Below, in pieces: positions 12,815-25,337 of a stretch of DNA of 64,000 nt (position 1 is the stretch's first letter; the number at the start of each line of letters is the position of its first letter). The position numbers and the translations under genes were made by a program. The DNA comes from Apostichopus japonicus (Eukaryota > Echinodermata > Holothuroidea > Aspidochirotida > Stichopodidae). The notes under the pieces are model-generated. The model was not told where the DNA came from and searched no databases. It saw only the letters and a list, made by a program, of their open reading frames with translations. The stretch spans positions 1,979,501-2,043,500 of the forward strand of contig NC_092576.1 of NCBI RefSeq assembly GCF_037975245.1, read 5' to 3'.

Positions 12815-15800
12815 GACGCACCGTTTACATGATATACACTTTGATATATATTTCGAAAAGAAAAGAAGAGAAAAAAGAAGGAAATGAAAGGAAAGAAGAT
12901 CATTATTTAGTTTGTCAAATATGTAATTTTCGTACCTACATTAATAAATTTAGAGGAAAGGTGTTGCTTACTTTTCTTCAGTGGCGTCATGCACTGACTG
13001 CTACAGAGTTATAATGTTCAGGCATATATGAAACAAATATCGAAAAATGACATCATGAGGAAACTGGTTCGATTCCACTTCTACTTGAATGTCCTTCATT
13101 GTAGTTATTTATTATTGTCCACTCATGAGTTCTGTTGTTGATATGTTATCAAAACCCGAGTTTCTTCTGAAATCCACTCCCTGTGCATCACCCTGAAGTA
13201 GTATCCACTAAACGGTGACGCTCGATTCCTTGCGGTAACATGGGAGGTAATATGGCTTCTGTCTGCCCTTACCAACCCCTAACCCACCTCCCCCTTCCTA
13301 CCTATACATATGGGTTAGAAACTAAAAGTGATGGACTTGTAACCCTAGCTGGTTTAGTGGTTCGAATCCCATTTCAGACAACAATGTCCTCTTGGCTCAC
13401 CATAACCAACATATTATTCCAAACAAAACTTCTTTGCAATTTAGCATTTTTCATTAGTTCTGTATCATAAACTTGTACAAAAGGGATTCTATATAGACTG
13501 ACGCTATTCTACAGACAAACGCTAGAAATACTGACTATACTTACTCAGATATACAAATTGAACAAATTTATATGTTAACTAGAGAAAAATGATGTCATAT
13601 GTTAGTATTTTATATACTCTATCAATAATGCAAAACCTTTAAATGATATTTTTGTAACAACTGCGCAGGTTCTTGCATCTGCCTTGCACATTTTGGGTAA
13701 TATATAAAAAATATGTTAGTTGTTTATTTTAATAATTAATTGTGAAGTAATTTAAATATTAAAATACTTAAATTACTTCGCAGTTAACTTTTAAGAATGA
13801 ACAATGAACGACCCTTCTTATTCGATCTGTTGTTTCTATGTATACTTACTTCCCTCTCCCATCTCTCCGCCCCCAGCGGCGTAACACCAGCTGTTGAGAG
13901 GGGGAGAATCGCAGAGCCCGTAGCCTTAGGGCCCGAGCCTAACACCCCCCCCCCCCCGTGCATTTAGCACATTACGTTCTGGTTCAGTATCATCAAGAAA
14001 ATATGTGGGAACCAAATATCATTGCGTGCGCGATATTAGGAGTCCAACTATCCAATCCTGCCACCCCCTCCCGTAGCCGTCCCCCAAGTTAATGTTTACG
14101 CCCCCTGCCCATTCCCTTGCAGCTTCCATTCCGGACTGACTACTGGAAGCATTTTTGTCTCTTTTCGAATGACTATAAAAAAAAGTATATTGAAGTTGGA
14201 GAAATTTCCGCCGCATCTTAGATTAGGACAAGAAACAAAGACACTTAATTAAAGTCGTAAATAATCCTCCTTCCCATTACTCACTTCACTCTCAAGATGA
14301 AGAACAAATTCAGGACAAGAGGACACGTGCCTGAGTCACTCTCTCCTGTATCGCGAGTACACTGTGTACATATAGGAGGGGGGAATCATATCGTCTCCTT
14401 GAACAACTGCATACGTGTCATTACAACATAACCTTGAAGGGATGGAGACAAAAAAAAACGACAGTGTCTTAATACAAGAAGAAGAGGGTAAAGGAGAGGA
14501 AGTATAAAGTCCTCTTTTTATACATTTCACTTGTAATTTTATTATGTTTTACACATTGGCATCGCTTTTTACTTTTTTACGGGTCTACCAACGAGAAAGA
14601 ATTAATTTTCCTGGCTTGTCTATCTATTCTAAGAGATATTTCACTCTCAAGTTTTATGGTGATCAATTTCATTATAAGAAAAGAAAGGAAACAAGAAGAT
14701 ATATATTTTGGAAGACCTTTCTCTGTGCAATGAATTTGTACTTTTTATTCAAATAACAGTCTAAACTGATTAGGCATGCCTGCTCAACCTAGTAAAGAAT
14801 ATTACCCAGTGTCATTTTCATATTATAGATGTGCATAACTACAACATCCAAAACATTGAAAGCCTATATTAAATAGAAGTATGAGAATTACTCAATCTCT
14901 CCCATGCCTTTAAAAGGGGGGATGAGGGAGGGGGCGACTGAAGTGACTGAATGCCAAGTTTTATTTACACGCCCTACATAGTTTGTGCTCCATATACATA
15001 TCACACGCAATGGTTTGTTGAATGTTGTGTTGAAATCACTATCATATAATTGTGTGGAAATTCTAAATTAAAGGTTGACCCACCCAGTAAATTTCAAAAT
15101 ACTCACTGAGTGGGCAAAACGAATATTGTAAGTCTTATATCTTCCCATCGAGTGTTGTGTTTGCGTCTGAGGAACTGCTCTAATGGTCTGCGTATTAGAC
15201 AAAGAAGTCCAGTCACTTTTATTGACAAAACTCGACTATTTAAAAGAGCACTGTTATTGTAAATACAACCAGGACCGATAGCAGTATTTCTTCAACGGTC
15301 TACAAAATCATGATGAAAATGAAGTTTGTGCCGAATGTAATTCTTTAGTCGATAATTTCAGAAAAGACAGGATTGTCAATAATATAGGAAATTATGGCAT
15401 AGACGATAGGCCTATAGTCAATACTACAAAATAAATAAATTCATACAATTTTAAGAATATATAAGACTATATTACTATTAATACATTATAGAATATATAT
15501 ATGGATTTAATTTTTGTTTTATCTCAAGAAGTCCTACATAATTTATAACGTACAAAGCTCTCATCTTTTCCGTCAAATACAAATACGGAACGTAATTTTC
15601 CCGGCAAGAGAAGTGTCCTCTCCTAATTCCGTAAGCTTATATCTTTTAGTTTGTCGCCTCGAACAGTTATCAAACTACGTACACGTATTCCAAATTAAAA
15701 CTTGTCTTTTTCAAGGACATAATGTGTCAAAAATTTCTGAGCGAGATATGCGGCATTCTGATATCCTATTTTCTTCCTTTCATTAACCGCCTCTCGTTCC

Positions 15801-15873
15801 TTTTTATATATGGTACCGCTTCGTTAATAAACTGCCGTATAATCTCGCTGAAAGTACTCGAAGAAAACCGTTA
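12815..15873. other. Intergenic, no gene recognised
   Basis: AT-rich sequence with low-complexity C and G runs (13937-13959 is a poly-C tract). B-box-like GGTTCGATTCC near 13067 and GGTTCGAATCC near 13359 suggest worn SINE fragments but cannot be delimited. A hairpin lies at 13744-13779. Confidence 0.45.
13744..13779. repeat. 12-bp perfect inverted repeat (hairpin)
   Basis: GAAGTAATTTAA at 13744-13755 pairs with TTAAATTACTTC at 13768-13779 around a 12-base AT loop. It may be the core of a short palindromic MITE. Confidence 0.7.
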
Positions 15874-17990
15874 AAGGGATGTATCGTGTAATATCTGTAT
15901 TTAGAGGGATGTATCGTGCAATATCTGTATTTAGAGGTATTTATCGTGTAATGTCTGTATCTTGAGGGATATATCGTGTAATATCTGTATTTATAGCGAT
16001 ATATCGTGTAATATCTGTATTTATGGGGATCTATCTTGTAATATCTGTATTTCAGAGGGATATATCGTATAATATCTGTATTTATAGGGATGTATCTTGT
16101 AATATATGTATTTAAGAGGGATATATCGTGTAATATCTGTATTTATAGGGATGTATCGTGTAATATCTGTATTTAGAGGGATGTATCGTGTAATATCTGT
16201 ATTTAGAGGGATATATCGTGTAATATCTGTATTTAGAGGGATGTATCGTGTAATATCTGTATTTAGAGGGATATATCTTGTAATATCTGTAGTTAGAGGG
16301 ATTTATCGTGCAATATATATATTTAGAGGGATGTATCTTGTCATATCTGTATTTATAGGGATATATCGTGTAATATCTGTATTTATAGGGATGTATCGTG
16401 TAATATCTGTATTTAGAGGGATATATCTTGTAATATTTGTAGTTAGAGGGATTTATCGTGCAATATATATATTTAGAGGGATGTATCTTGTCATATCTGT
16501 ATTTATAGGGATATATCGTGTAATATCTGTATTTATAGGGATGTATCGTGTAATATCTGTATTTATAGGGATATATCGTATAACATCTGTATTTATAGGG
16601 ATTTATCGTGTAATATCTGTATTTAGAGGGATATATCTTGTAATATCTGTAGTTAGAGGGATTTATCGTGCAATATATATATTTAGAGGGATGTATCTTG
16701 TCATATCTGTATTTATAGGGATATATCGTGTAATATCTGTATTTATAGGGATATATCGTATAACATCTGTATTTATAGGGATTTATCGTGCAATATATAT
16801 ATTTAGAGGGATGTATCTTGTCATATCTGTATTTATAGGGATGTATCTTGTCATATCTGTATTTATAGGGATATATCGTGTAATATCTGTATTTAGAGGG
16901 ATATATCGTGTAATATCTGTATTTAGAGGGATATCTTGTAATATCTGTAGTTAGAGGGATTTATCGTGCAATATATATATTTAGAGGGATGTATCTTGTC
17001 ATATCTGTATTTATAGGGATATATCGTGTAATATCTGTATTTATAGGGATGTATCGTGTAATATCTGTATTTATAGGGATATATCGTGTAATATCTGTAT
17101 TTAGAGGGATATATCGTGTAATTTCTGTACTTATAGGGATATATCGTATAACATCTGTATTTATAGGGATGTATCTTGTCATATCTGTATTTATAGGGAT
17201 ATATCGTGTAATATCTGTATTTAGAGGGATATATCGTGTAATATCTGTATTTAGAGGGATATCTTGTAATATCTGTAGTTAGAGGGATTTATCATGCAAT
17301 ATATATATTTAGAGGGATGTATCTTGTCATATCTGTATTTATAGGGATATATCGTGTAATATCTGTATTTATAGGGATGTATCGTGTAATATCTGTATTT
17401 ATAGGGATATATCGTGTAATATCTGTATTTAGAGGGATATATCGTGTAATTTCTGTACTTATAGGGATATATCGTATAACATCTGTATTTATAGGGATGT
17501 ATCTTGTCATATCTGTATTTATAGGGATATATCGTGTAATATCTGTATTTAGAGGGATATATCGTGTAATATCTGTATTTAGAGGGATATCTTGTAATAT
17601 CTGTAGTTAGAGGGATTTATCGTGCAATATATATATTTAGAGGGATGTATCTTGTCATATCTGTATTTATAGGGATATATCGTGTAATATCTGTATTTAT
17701 AGGGATGTATCGTGTAATATCTGTATTTATAGGGATATATCGTGTAATATCTGTATTTAGAGGGATATATCGTGTAATTTCTGTACTTATAGGGATATAT
17801 CGTATAACATCTGTATTTATAGGGATTTATCGTGCAATATATATATTTAGAGGGATATATCGTGTAATATCTGTATTTATAGGGATGTATCGTGTAATAT
17901 CTGTATTTAGAGGGATATATCGTGTAATATCTGTATTTATAGGGATGTATCGTGTAATGTATGTATTTAGTGGGATACATCGTGTAATAT
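15874..17990. repeat. 30-bp minisatellite, ~70 units, with 328-bp higher-order repeat
   Basis: The unit is a variant of GGGATRTATCGTGTAATATC followed by TGTATTTAKA. Unit types (TATCGTG, TATCTTG, GTAGTTAGA, CAATATATATATT) recur in blocks. A 28-base unit (GGATATCTTG, lacking TA) recurs near 16930, 17258 and 17586, defining three higher-order repeats of 328 bp (ten 30-base units plus one of 28). Earlier blocks repeat every 150 or 210 bp. Because 30 is divisible by 3, long open frames occur on both strands (10-residue repeats such as IYRVISVFIG). Unit variants change amino acids freely, so I regard these as non-coding. Confidence 0.95.
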
Positions 17991-18401
17991 TTATATCGTA
18001 TTGGTTAAAGTATTGTATTAACGTATAAAGCATAATAACAAAACGGATATATCGTCTTACATCTGAGTTTCGAAGTATATATCGGATCCATTATAGTAGA
18101 CTATTACATTATCTTTAAGTGAATAGATATCCTAACAAAGAAACTGTTACGGTAATAAAGTATCCTTAATGAAATATCGTTATAAAGGCATATATCGAAT
18201 ATGATATTAATCGGGAAGACTATATTGTGTAACTGTATCGTGATAACTTAAACATGAGTATCTTAATAAGGTACCGCAGTATAGCGCAACTTCAGAAATT
18301 ATCGCTGTAAAGTAATGTATAAACTATCGTTAGAAGGGACATATCATGTATGGTATGGTAAACAAAAAGTACAATGTTAACAATAATCAGCAGCTAATTT
18401 T
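17991..18401. repeat. Degenerate flank of the 30-bp minisatellite
   Basis: Scattered ATATATCG, TAATATCTG and TATCGT pieces continue beyond the regular array, here and again at 18700-18800 on the far side of the inserted SINE. The array was once longer and its edge has decayed. Confidence 0.6.
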
Positions 18402-18672
18402 CTTTTTACAACGCTTACGGGACAACAAATGTGTGAGAAACCCGCAAAGCCCACAACTTACACGTCAGGTAGCTTCCAATTCAACGTTTTAACTCAAATT
18501 TGGAATCTTTTCAATTTAGAAAGTCATTTCAGATGGGAAAACAGTAGATTGCTCTTGGATGAAAAACCCACCCTACTATGACCCGGCGGGCATCGAACCC
18601 CGGAACCTCCCGATTGCTAAGCCTCATTGCTTCAAATGCCACCGTCTTTATCCACTCGGCCACAACACCGGT
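18402..18672 (-). mobile_element. tRNA-derived SINE, copy 2 (same family as 12.4 kb)
   Basis: On the minus strand it reads TGTGGCCGAGTGGATAAA (A box), AAGCAATGAGGCTTAGCAAT, GGGTTCGATGCCC (B box), a GGGTGGGTTTTTCATCCAAG spacer, and then the same CATCTGAAATGACTTTCTAA body as copy 1. The 3' end (GGGTTTCTC.CACATTTGT) is also shared. This copy has a single tRNA-like head without the duplication seen in copy 1. It is inserted in decayed minisatellite sequence, with remnants on both sides. Confidence 0.88.
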
Positions 18673-18800
18673 ATACTGCATTTTAATAAAGTATTATCAT
18701 AACAAAGGATATATTGTATAATATCTGAATTTAGAAGAATATATCGTTTACATTATCGTTGTATTAAGTATCTTATGAAGCATCGTAATAAAGGATTAGT

Positions 18801-20147
18801 AATATATATCCTAATAAAGGGATACATGCCTATTGTACGGTTTCTTCTTGGAACAGTGAGACATTTGAATTTGGTTTTAGGTGTCAACCATGCATAAAGA
18901 GTATAAAAGAGTATAACGATCGTACTATGTCAATTTCATGCCATAAATTCTTCTACTTCAACGTTAATTTTATATTTCAACAAAATAACACCTTTGTTTC
19001 TTTATTGCCCGTTTATACAATTGCATCTATAACACTTCAACAAATGTATTACGAAACAAAACGACACTGTTTAATATACTGAAATGGAATATGGGTCATT
19101 TTAACACCAAACATAGGGCTACTTCGTATTTAGGAAAAGGGGCAGCTTTAGAGGTTTAGTTTTCTCACAAATTTGAGAGAAGGTGCCCCTGGGTCACTCA
19201 CTACTACCCCCCTCCCCAACCCGGGTCCGTCGCACCTGCCTTGTTTGTTCGTCGATATCATATATATCTCTTTAAGTTTCACCACTCTCGTAGTTAGCTA
19301 GATTAAACTTCAAACGGAAAGCTACACAAGACGTTAATGTGAGTTATGAGTGGTGGGCACATCCGCTACACGTGATTAAGAACCGCGTATAATTAAGCAC
19401 TTTATTAAGAGCAAATCTACTTCACTGCGGTGGATATTACATAAGTTCGCTGCTGTTGTCGAAAGACTGTGGTAAGAGCAGTATAGCATCCTGCATATTC
19501 TATATTTACTTGCTCAGTTAGCTAGCAAAACAGTTTTATAACCGCGGAAAGTCTCTTCAGTTAAGAGAGGAGAGAATTTTTGCGAAAGAAAGAATTTTTG
19601 CGAAAGAAAGAGCACTGGTAGTATCAGTATTTACAGTATGAATATCATGTATCTATCAGATAAAGGTTGGTAGGAACTGTTTGAATTGTCAATACCAGTG
19701 CTTTGAAGCATGAAACGGGAGGACAGCTTAGTGGGGTATTAGCATTAGAAATTGTCCCAACTGGCTGCAATTTTAATTAAAAAAGTTAATCAGCATTGGC
19801 TTCAAATATCAGTTAAGAATTGTTACAAGTTTTCAAAATACTTTGTAGAGGCTCTCATCTTCCAAATATGGGTTCAAGGGGAGGGGGTGCCGGAGGGGGG
19901 GGGGAATTAATATACACTGACCAATAAATATCTAAGGTTGGGTAAGGATTCGTGTCATGATTTGTTGATATTTAAAGCATTGGTCACAATTATCTGACCG
20001 TTTAGCTTATTTGAGAGCTATGCAGATGTATGTGTCTTTGTCGTGGGTTTTATGTCTTTATTTTACGTTAAATAATCTGGGCCACTGGAAACTGTGTCTT
20101 GATTTATATTTTGTATCGGGAAAATATTAATATGGATATGGGGTCCA
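18801..20147. other. Intergenic, no gene recognised
   Basis: No exon-like open frames. A 17-bp tandem duplication (AATTTTTGCGAAAGAAAG) lies near 19573-19607 and a G-rich tract at 19876-19903. Confidence 0.5.
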
Positions 20148-20223
20148 CCCGGGACCTGCGTCAGCAATACCTGGCAGTGCAAAATGATTCCACTGCCAAG
20201 TGTTGCTGACGAAGGTTCCAGGG
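20148..20223. ncRNA. Candidate pre-miRNA-like hairpin (unidentified)
   Basis: Bases 20151-20179 pair with 20191-20219 around an 11-base loop. The stem has 29 positions with only two mismatches and two G-T wobbles. A further CCC/GGG pairing at 20148-20150 and 20221-20223 follows a one-base bulge. The arms contain CGTCAGCAATACCTGGCAGT and CACTGCCAAGTGTTGCTGAC. Length, loop size and near-perfect pairing fit an animal pre-miRNA, and either strand could be the transcript. I do not recognise a known miRNA family. A tiny palindromic MITE is the main alternative. Confidence 0.45.
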
Positions 20224-21288
20224 AACCGGAAATTCCAATGTAGTTTCTAAAACAGTACTCCTTATTTGTCAATTATGAATCCTACCTTCTTTATCTGCTT
20301 TTGTCTAATAAAATTTGAACATAATGAGCTTCATGTAAAAGTCTTAAATCATTCATACAACAGAGAAGGATTATATTGCATTTTGACGAAGCCAAATGAA
20401 GTACTTTGCTGTGTTGACGTCACAGACCATCAAGTGTAGTCCATCTTACAGTGTAGGTGTCATAAAACCATTTCCATACAAATTCTCAGAGAACACGCGA
20501 TAACCCGTTAACAGTAAGGCCTGATTTTGACTTCACTTCAAGTGCCACTTGAAATTTTCTGTCGCAGGAAAGAATTTCCTTAGATTGCATTGTCTCCTCA
20601 AAATGATGTCCATGGACGCAACCATCAATTTTGTAATAGGGGTGGGGGAGGGGAAGGGTAGAGGCTAAGATATAAGTGTTTGGGGGGGGGCAGGGGTGTA
20701 AGGGAGGTTGTTTCCCTTTGAAAAATGTTGGTATAGAAGGGAGGGTGCTTAGATGCTAAAAAAAGTGTTATATTTTGCAATTAATTTGATGAAACAATGT
20801 TAGAGAATTTTTATATATATATATAGTATATATAGTGTTTATGGTAGTATAAGTAGCTTTCGCTAGCGTATATTAAAGGGCAACAGTAATGTCTGTCAAC
20901 TTCACTCATTCACTTCGACACGTGTCGAGGTTGCCCAAGTTGAGGACGCACTACCATATTTAGTTGCTGCGTCTTTTATTCTGTGTTTCATTTCATATCA
21001 TTTGTCCGTTTACTTATTTTATTTAGACGTTGAGAATATATGATTATGTGGCACTAACATTGCATTCTAAGCAAACCTTTTCAGATCGAAGAATAATTGT
21101 AAAGGCGGAATTTGGAACAATCACACTTTAGCGCATGTCAGGTAGATAATTTATGCCATTTTGCCAAATTTACACGGCAGTGATGCATATTCATATGATC
21201 GGGGTTATATGTAGATCAGGTTATCATTGATACCATATATTAATTGTATCGGTAACCAGCCCCCTTCCCCTCAACATGTTGATATGCT
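20224..21288. other. Intergenic, no gene recognised
   Basis: G-rich tracts near 20640-20700 and a short TA run near 20813-20826. No supported coding sequence. Confidence 0.5.
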
Positions 21289-21647
21289 CATAGGCGTAGG
21301 AGCCCAATTTGATTTTTTTTGGGGGGGGGATGGGGGCTGTTACGACTTGCCCGAAAAATATAACCAAAATTCGTTCAATATGTCAATGTGCATAGGCATG
21401 CATCGGTTATTACATCGCATGCCAATAACATACAATTTTTTCCGTGTTATTACCCTTCCATATTAGTTACAATTATTGGGGAAGTCGTTACAATAATAAT
21501 GACGATAATAATATAAGTTTAACCATTGAAAAACATATTGCAAATTATTTTTCTATCAGTAGGTGCCCGAAAAATTCTCAGCATATTGCCCGATTTTTCA
21601 CAAAAAAATATTTGGTTGCTGCAGCCCCCTTGCCTCCTACGCCTATG
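21289..21647. mobile_element. MITE-like element with GGCGTAGGA inverted ends (359 bp)
   Basis: The left end CATAGGCGTAGGAGCC and the reverse complement of the right end, CATAGGCGTAGGAGGC, match at 15 of 16 positions. The interior has repeated GCCCGAAAAAT motifs and G/C homopolymers, and codes for nothing. Flanking target duplications are not clear (only CT at both sides). The terminal motif and length resemble the element at 27204-27560. Confidence 0.7.
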
Positions 21648-22822
21648 CTAAAAGGTTTCAAAAGTACTTTACTGAAGGTTATTCGGACTCTCCGAATGAT
21701 TGAAAGATGTTGAGGGGGGGGGGGGGGCTCATCTTAGACAATTAAATATCTCAGAGAGGTAACGTGCTTTGAAGTTGGCAGAAAATTGCCGTTGAAATCT
21801 GAACATCACAGACAATTTTTTGACATTCGGACGAATTTGGTAACAATACTGTTGAATTTCAAGTTTCCACAGACTTATCTCTCAAGTTTTGGTAACTTTG
21901 CACAAATTAACGGTTCCACTAGAAAATTGACTATTTTTTTGTGGTTTTTGCTTTTGTTTTATGATTTTTATGCTACCGTTCAATTGACCATTTACTTGGT
22001 AGCTGATATGCTGTTCTTTTAAGAAGTAACAATAGAAACAAATCAAATCATTGTTGAAATTTATATAACTAAGCGGATTTAGTTCAGATTAAATAAGAGA
22101 GGGCGCCCTTCCTGTATGACAAATGTAGCGATAACGGATCGTACTTTAGATATGTGTGGCGTACTTTCTCAACAAAACATACGTTGCGGGGTAATAAGAT
22201 CGTGATGTTGAACTAGGTTTTCTGTTATGTGGATGAGCCTGAATCACTGAAGCAGGTTCTCCCCCCCCCCCCCCCGTATATGTCATCCCTCATGCTATGG
22301 ACTTGTGACTTGGTTTTCTGACAATAGATGTAACAATTCTTGCAATTTCTGAGAGAAACCATATATTAACCACGCTGAGCTTCATCTTTGCACACTATCC
22401 TTACCGTAGCTTATTAGTGCACGGTCCCTTCGCCTTCAACCCCCCAGACATGTCGTTCATTTCCAAATAAGGGCGTTAGAGTGGGTTATATTCACATAGG
22501 GGCGGTGTTGTGACTTCCATAGTTTTCTCCTGAATAAACTTGTTATAGCTATGAGCATTTGCGTTAACTTTGGGAATTTAGTAGATAGCTGACAGTAGAA
22601 CAGAATGATCCTCCCCTCATGCTCCCACCCTCTACCCCCTCCCTCCCCCCTCATTTTTCAATGGTCGTTCCTCTCTTCTGCACTTAGGAAAATAACTTGC
22701 GACACACAGAAAATGGATTAACAGACAGACGGACAGACAAACAGATAAAGTGATCAAGCTCCTTTTCCCTTTTTTCTCTTTGTAAACTATCTCTTTTTCT
22801 TTATATAGATAAATGATTAGAC
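21648..22822. other. Intergenic, no gene recognised
   Basis: Contains poly-G (21714-21727) and poly-C (22260-22275) tracts and AT-rich sequence. Short open frames here have no recognisable content. Confidence 0.45.
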
Positions 22823-22830
22823 TTGTTATG

Positions 22831-22910
<80 letters not shown>

Positions 22911-22943
22911 ATATATATAATATATATTTAACTAACATAACAA
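22823..22943. repeat. Long (TA)n microsatellite framed by 11-bp inverted repeats
   Basis: TTGTTATGTTA (22823-22833) and TAACATAACAA (22933-22943) are perfect complements on either side of about 90 bases of nearly pure TA. The whole block could extrude as a cruciform of about 120 bases. Confidence 0.9.
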
Positions 22944-23804
22944 ACCAATAAACGGCAGAAAGAATTTCTATAAGATGCAGATTGTACAAATACATAATTA
23001 TTTATATCATTCTCTAAATTACATATTTAACAGTCTTTATATTATAACATATACCAGCATGCACACGATTAAAATATAACTTGGTGTATTTCTTTACACA
23101 TACTAGCCACTAGCAACACTAAGAAAGTAACGTACAGGTGACCTAGTGACGTTAACGAGTAACAAAGTCTTAATCTTATTGAACATTTAGCATAGGCTGT
23201 TAATATAATCAAATAACCCAATACTATAACTTAGTACTTAAATAATTTAACCTTACTACCAATAATAACATTAATCACGCCAAATTAAGATACCTTGGAC
23301 ATGGAATGTACTTTCGTTCCGTTAACTTAAATAAAATAAAAAGTGTTTCAAAATGATCAATCAATCCACAGAGCCATTCTGTTATCTTTTCACCTGTTTC
23401 TCCTTACGTTGGTTTGCTTTTCCAACCTATAATTACTGATAGGTATAATGTCACAAACACATCGATCCATTTTACACACTAAATTCATAATTACGATGGT
23501 CGTTGAAGAACATTTCCTAGTTAGACTTACTCAAGTTCACTGCTAAACTTGTTGAATGGGATTCCATATATTAACCGTTAGTAATCCTGAAGCTGGAGAA
23601 CTTCAAATTCACAAAATAAAACACATGTGCAGGTATATGGGCTGATGACTTTACAACTCAGGTTACCCTGAGTAATATGTAAACCACACATGGACTAAGT
23701 AGATTCCTGCGGGTAATGCAAAGCAATGACTATTTTAAAACTAATTGCTCATTTAAATTCTATAATTTACTAAGTCAATTTTGTTACATATTTTTTTTTA
23801 CAAG
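22944..23804. other. Intergenic, no gene recognised
   Basis: AT-rich, with no exon-like signals that I can support. Confidence 0.45.
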
Positions 23805-24300
23805 ATTTTCAAGTGAAACACATCTTGGAAGACAGACACCTTAGCAAGATTTTGTTGGAGGAGCTCGAAGATGGTCACTTGACCATATCATCGAGAAGAC
23901 GTTGGTGAAAATTACGGTCGCTTATCTCATAGACCAGGTGGGCTCAAAGTAAGTATAATTATCTAGTTAGCACATGACTAGTTTAGCTAAAAAAGACGTA
24001 ACTATAGATTTATGACATCATGATCAGCATTGACCCCACATGGTAGTGAGGGCCCTTAACAAATGATGTAGTTTGCTAAGTATAATTTGATGTATGCATT
24101 GATCAATTCAATTTAATTCAATGAAGTAATGTCTTGTCATTGCTTTCTAGATCAACCTTGAATTTGACCATCTCTTCCCTACTGGGAGTGAATTTAGAAA
24201 CAAATGGCATCCACAATTCACTCAAAAAGTCATCAAAGTGGCTCAGGGCGAAAAGAAGAATTTTTGGATGCCATTTTTTTGAAATATAAAGATGGAGATG
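23805..24300 (+). pseudogene. Decayed two-exon gene relic, unidentified
   Basis: Two blocks have canonical splice borders. Block 1 (23805-23948) follows a poly-T acceptor ending ACAAG and is followed by GTAAGT. Block 2 (24151-24300) follows TTGCTTTCTAG and is followed by GTAAGT. Block 1 reads HILEDRHLSKILLEELEDGH, then hits TGA after SSRRRW, but another frame continues as LVKITVAYLIDQVGSK. Block 2 reads INLEFDHLFPTGSEFRNKWH and onward, then stops at a TGA after a run of T, where one more base would keep the frame open to the donor. Protein-like text interrupted by frameshifts suggests a dead gene or transposon-related ORF. The family is not identified. Confidence 0.35.
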
Positions 24301-24336
24301 GTAAGTGCAGTAGTTCATCTGCAACTTGATCTTGAT

Positions 24337-24510
24337 CTTAATTATCATCATGATGATCATGATCAAGAGCAAGATCATCATCATGATCATCATGGTCATT
24401 GTTACATTGGGGCGGGCCACTGAAATATTACCATAGAGAAGCTGGAGAAGACTGGAGAAGAGAGAACAAGAAAATCTTGCTGTAACAGTGCATTATGACA
24501 ATTTTGCAAC
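24337..24510. repeat. ATC-rich microsatellite plus dispersed 59-bp repeat, copy 1
   Basis: Imperfect ATC/ATG repeats (24337-24396) are followed by a 59-bp block at 24452-24510 starting CTGGAGAAGAGAGAACAAG. That block is repeated at 25338-25396 with roughly six differences, again next to an ATC microsatellite. It is probably part of one dispersed repeat family. Confidence 0.65.
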
Positions 24511-25337
24511 AATTGATATCAACATGTCAGTTCAATAACAGGAACATATGAAAATATTAACTCGCCCTTTTTTGATATCTTTGTTCTTTGGCATCTGACT
24601 TACTCAAGATCTAACTCCAGGACTTTAAGGTGATTTCACCTAGTTTTACAGTTCATCAGAACTAATTATTACATATATACTTTTCCCTATTATCAAGGAA
24701 ATATGCATTACCTCACCGAGGTCTTAACACACACTCAGAATAATTCAATTGAACTATATGCACTATTGATACCATCGTAGCAGACGACGCAATCAGGGGA
24801 TTTCCCTAATGACGACATCAATCATGACGTCACTTCACAGTGACCATGCGGTTATGGCCGCCATGATCATAAAGCTATATATTCTTATCACGTACGAACA
24901 AATGCTGCACACAAACACCTTCAAAGTGGTCACTCCTGCGTCACACCAAAACTCTAAAATAATATAATGTTTGTAATTAATAATAACAACTGTAATCCTT
25001 CGTCCTATATCCGTTTTCCCAGTAAAATAGCTTACAATTCCTGACGGAAAATAACCCGTAAGCTTTGTGAACAATGCGAATCCCATGTATTCTACGGTAG
25101 TTATCACACTACGTTAGCATGTACACACATTATAATAACCTAACGGGCATGAACTTACGCATGCCCTACGATACATAATTATAACTTTCACAATAAAACA
25201 GTTTATTCCTTACTAATTTGCTACTTAACAACAGGTCATCCACACATAGAACTAATATATTTAAGACCTCTAAACATTTATGATGGGCTTAGCAGTGCTT
25301 GAGTTAGCCAAAAGGTAGGATTTAAAGACGATCTCAC

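Noticed and set aside
16106-16954. 282-codon open frame of 10-residue repeats (and its neighbours on both strands)
   Set aside because: It is a translation of the 30-bp minisatellite. Unit variants alter residues without bias to silent sites, both strands are open, and a 28-base unit breaks the frame.
15874-17990. CRISPR-like regular repeats
   Set aside because: Units are directly tandem with no unique spacers, in an intron-rich animal genome.
20172-20194. TGGCAGTG inside the hairpin as a miR-34 seed
   Set aside because: The motif lies against the loop, so a 22-nt product would cross the loop. The rest does not match miR-34.
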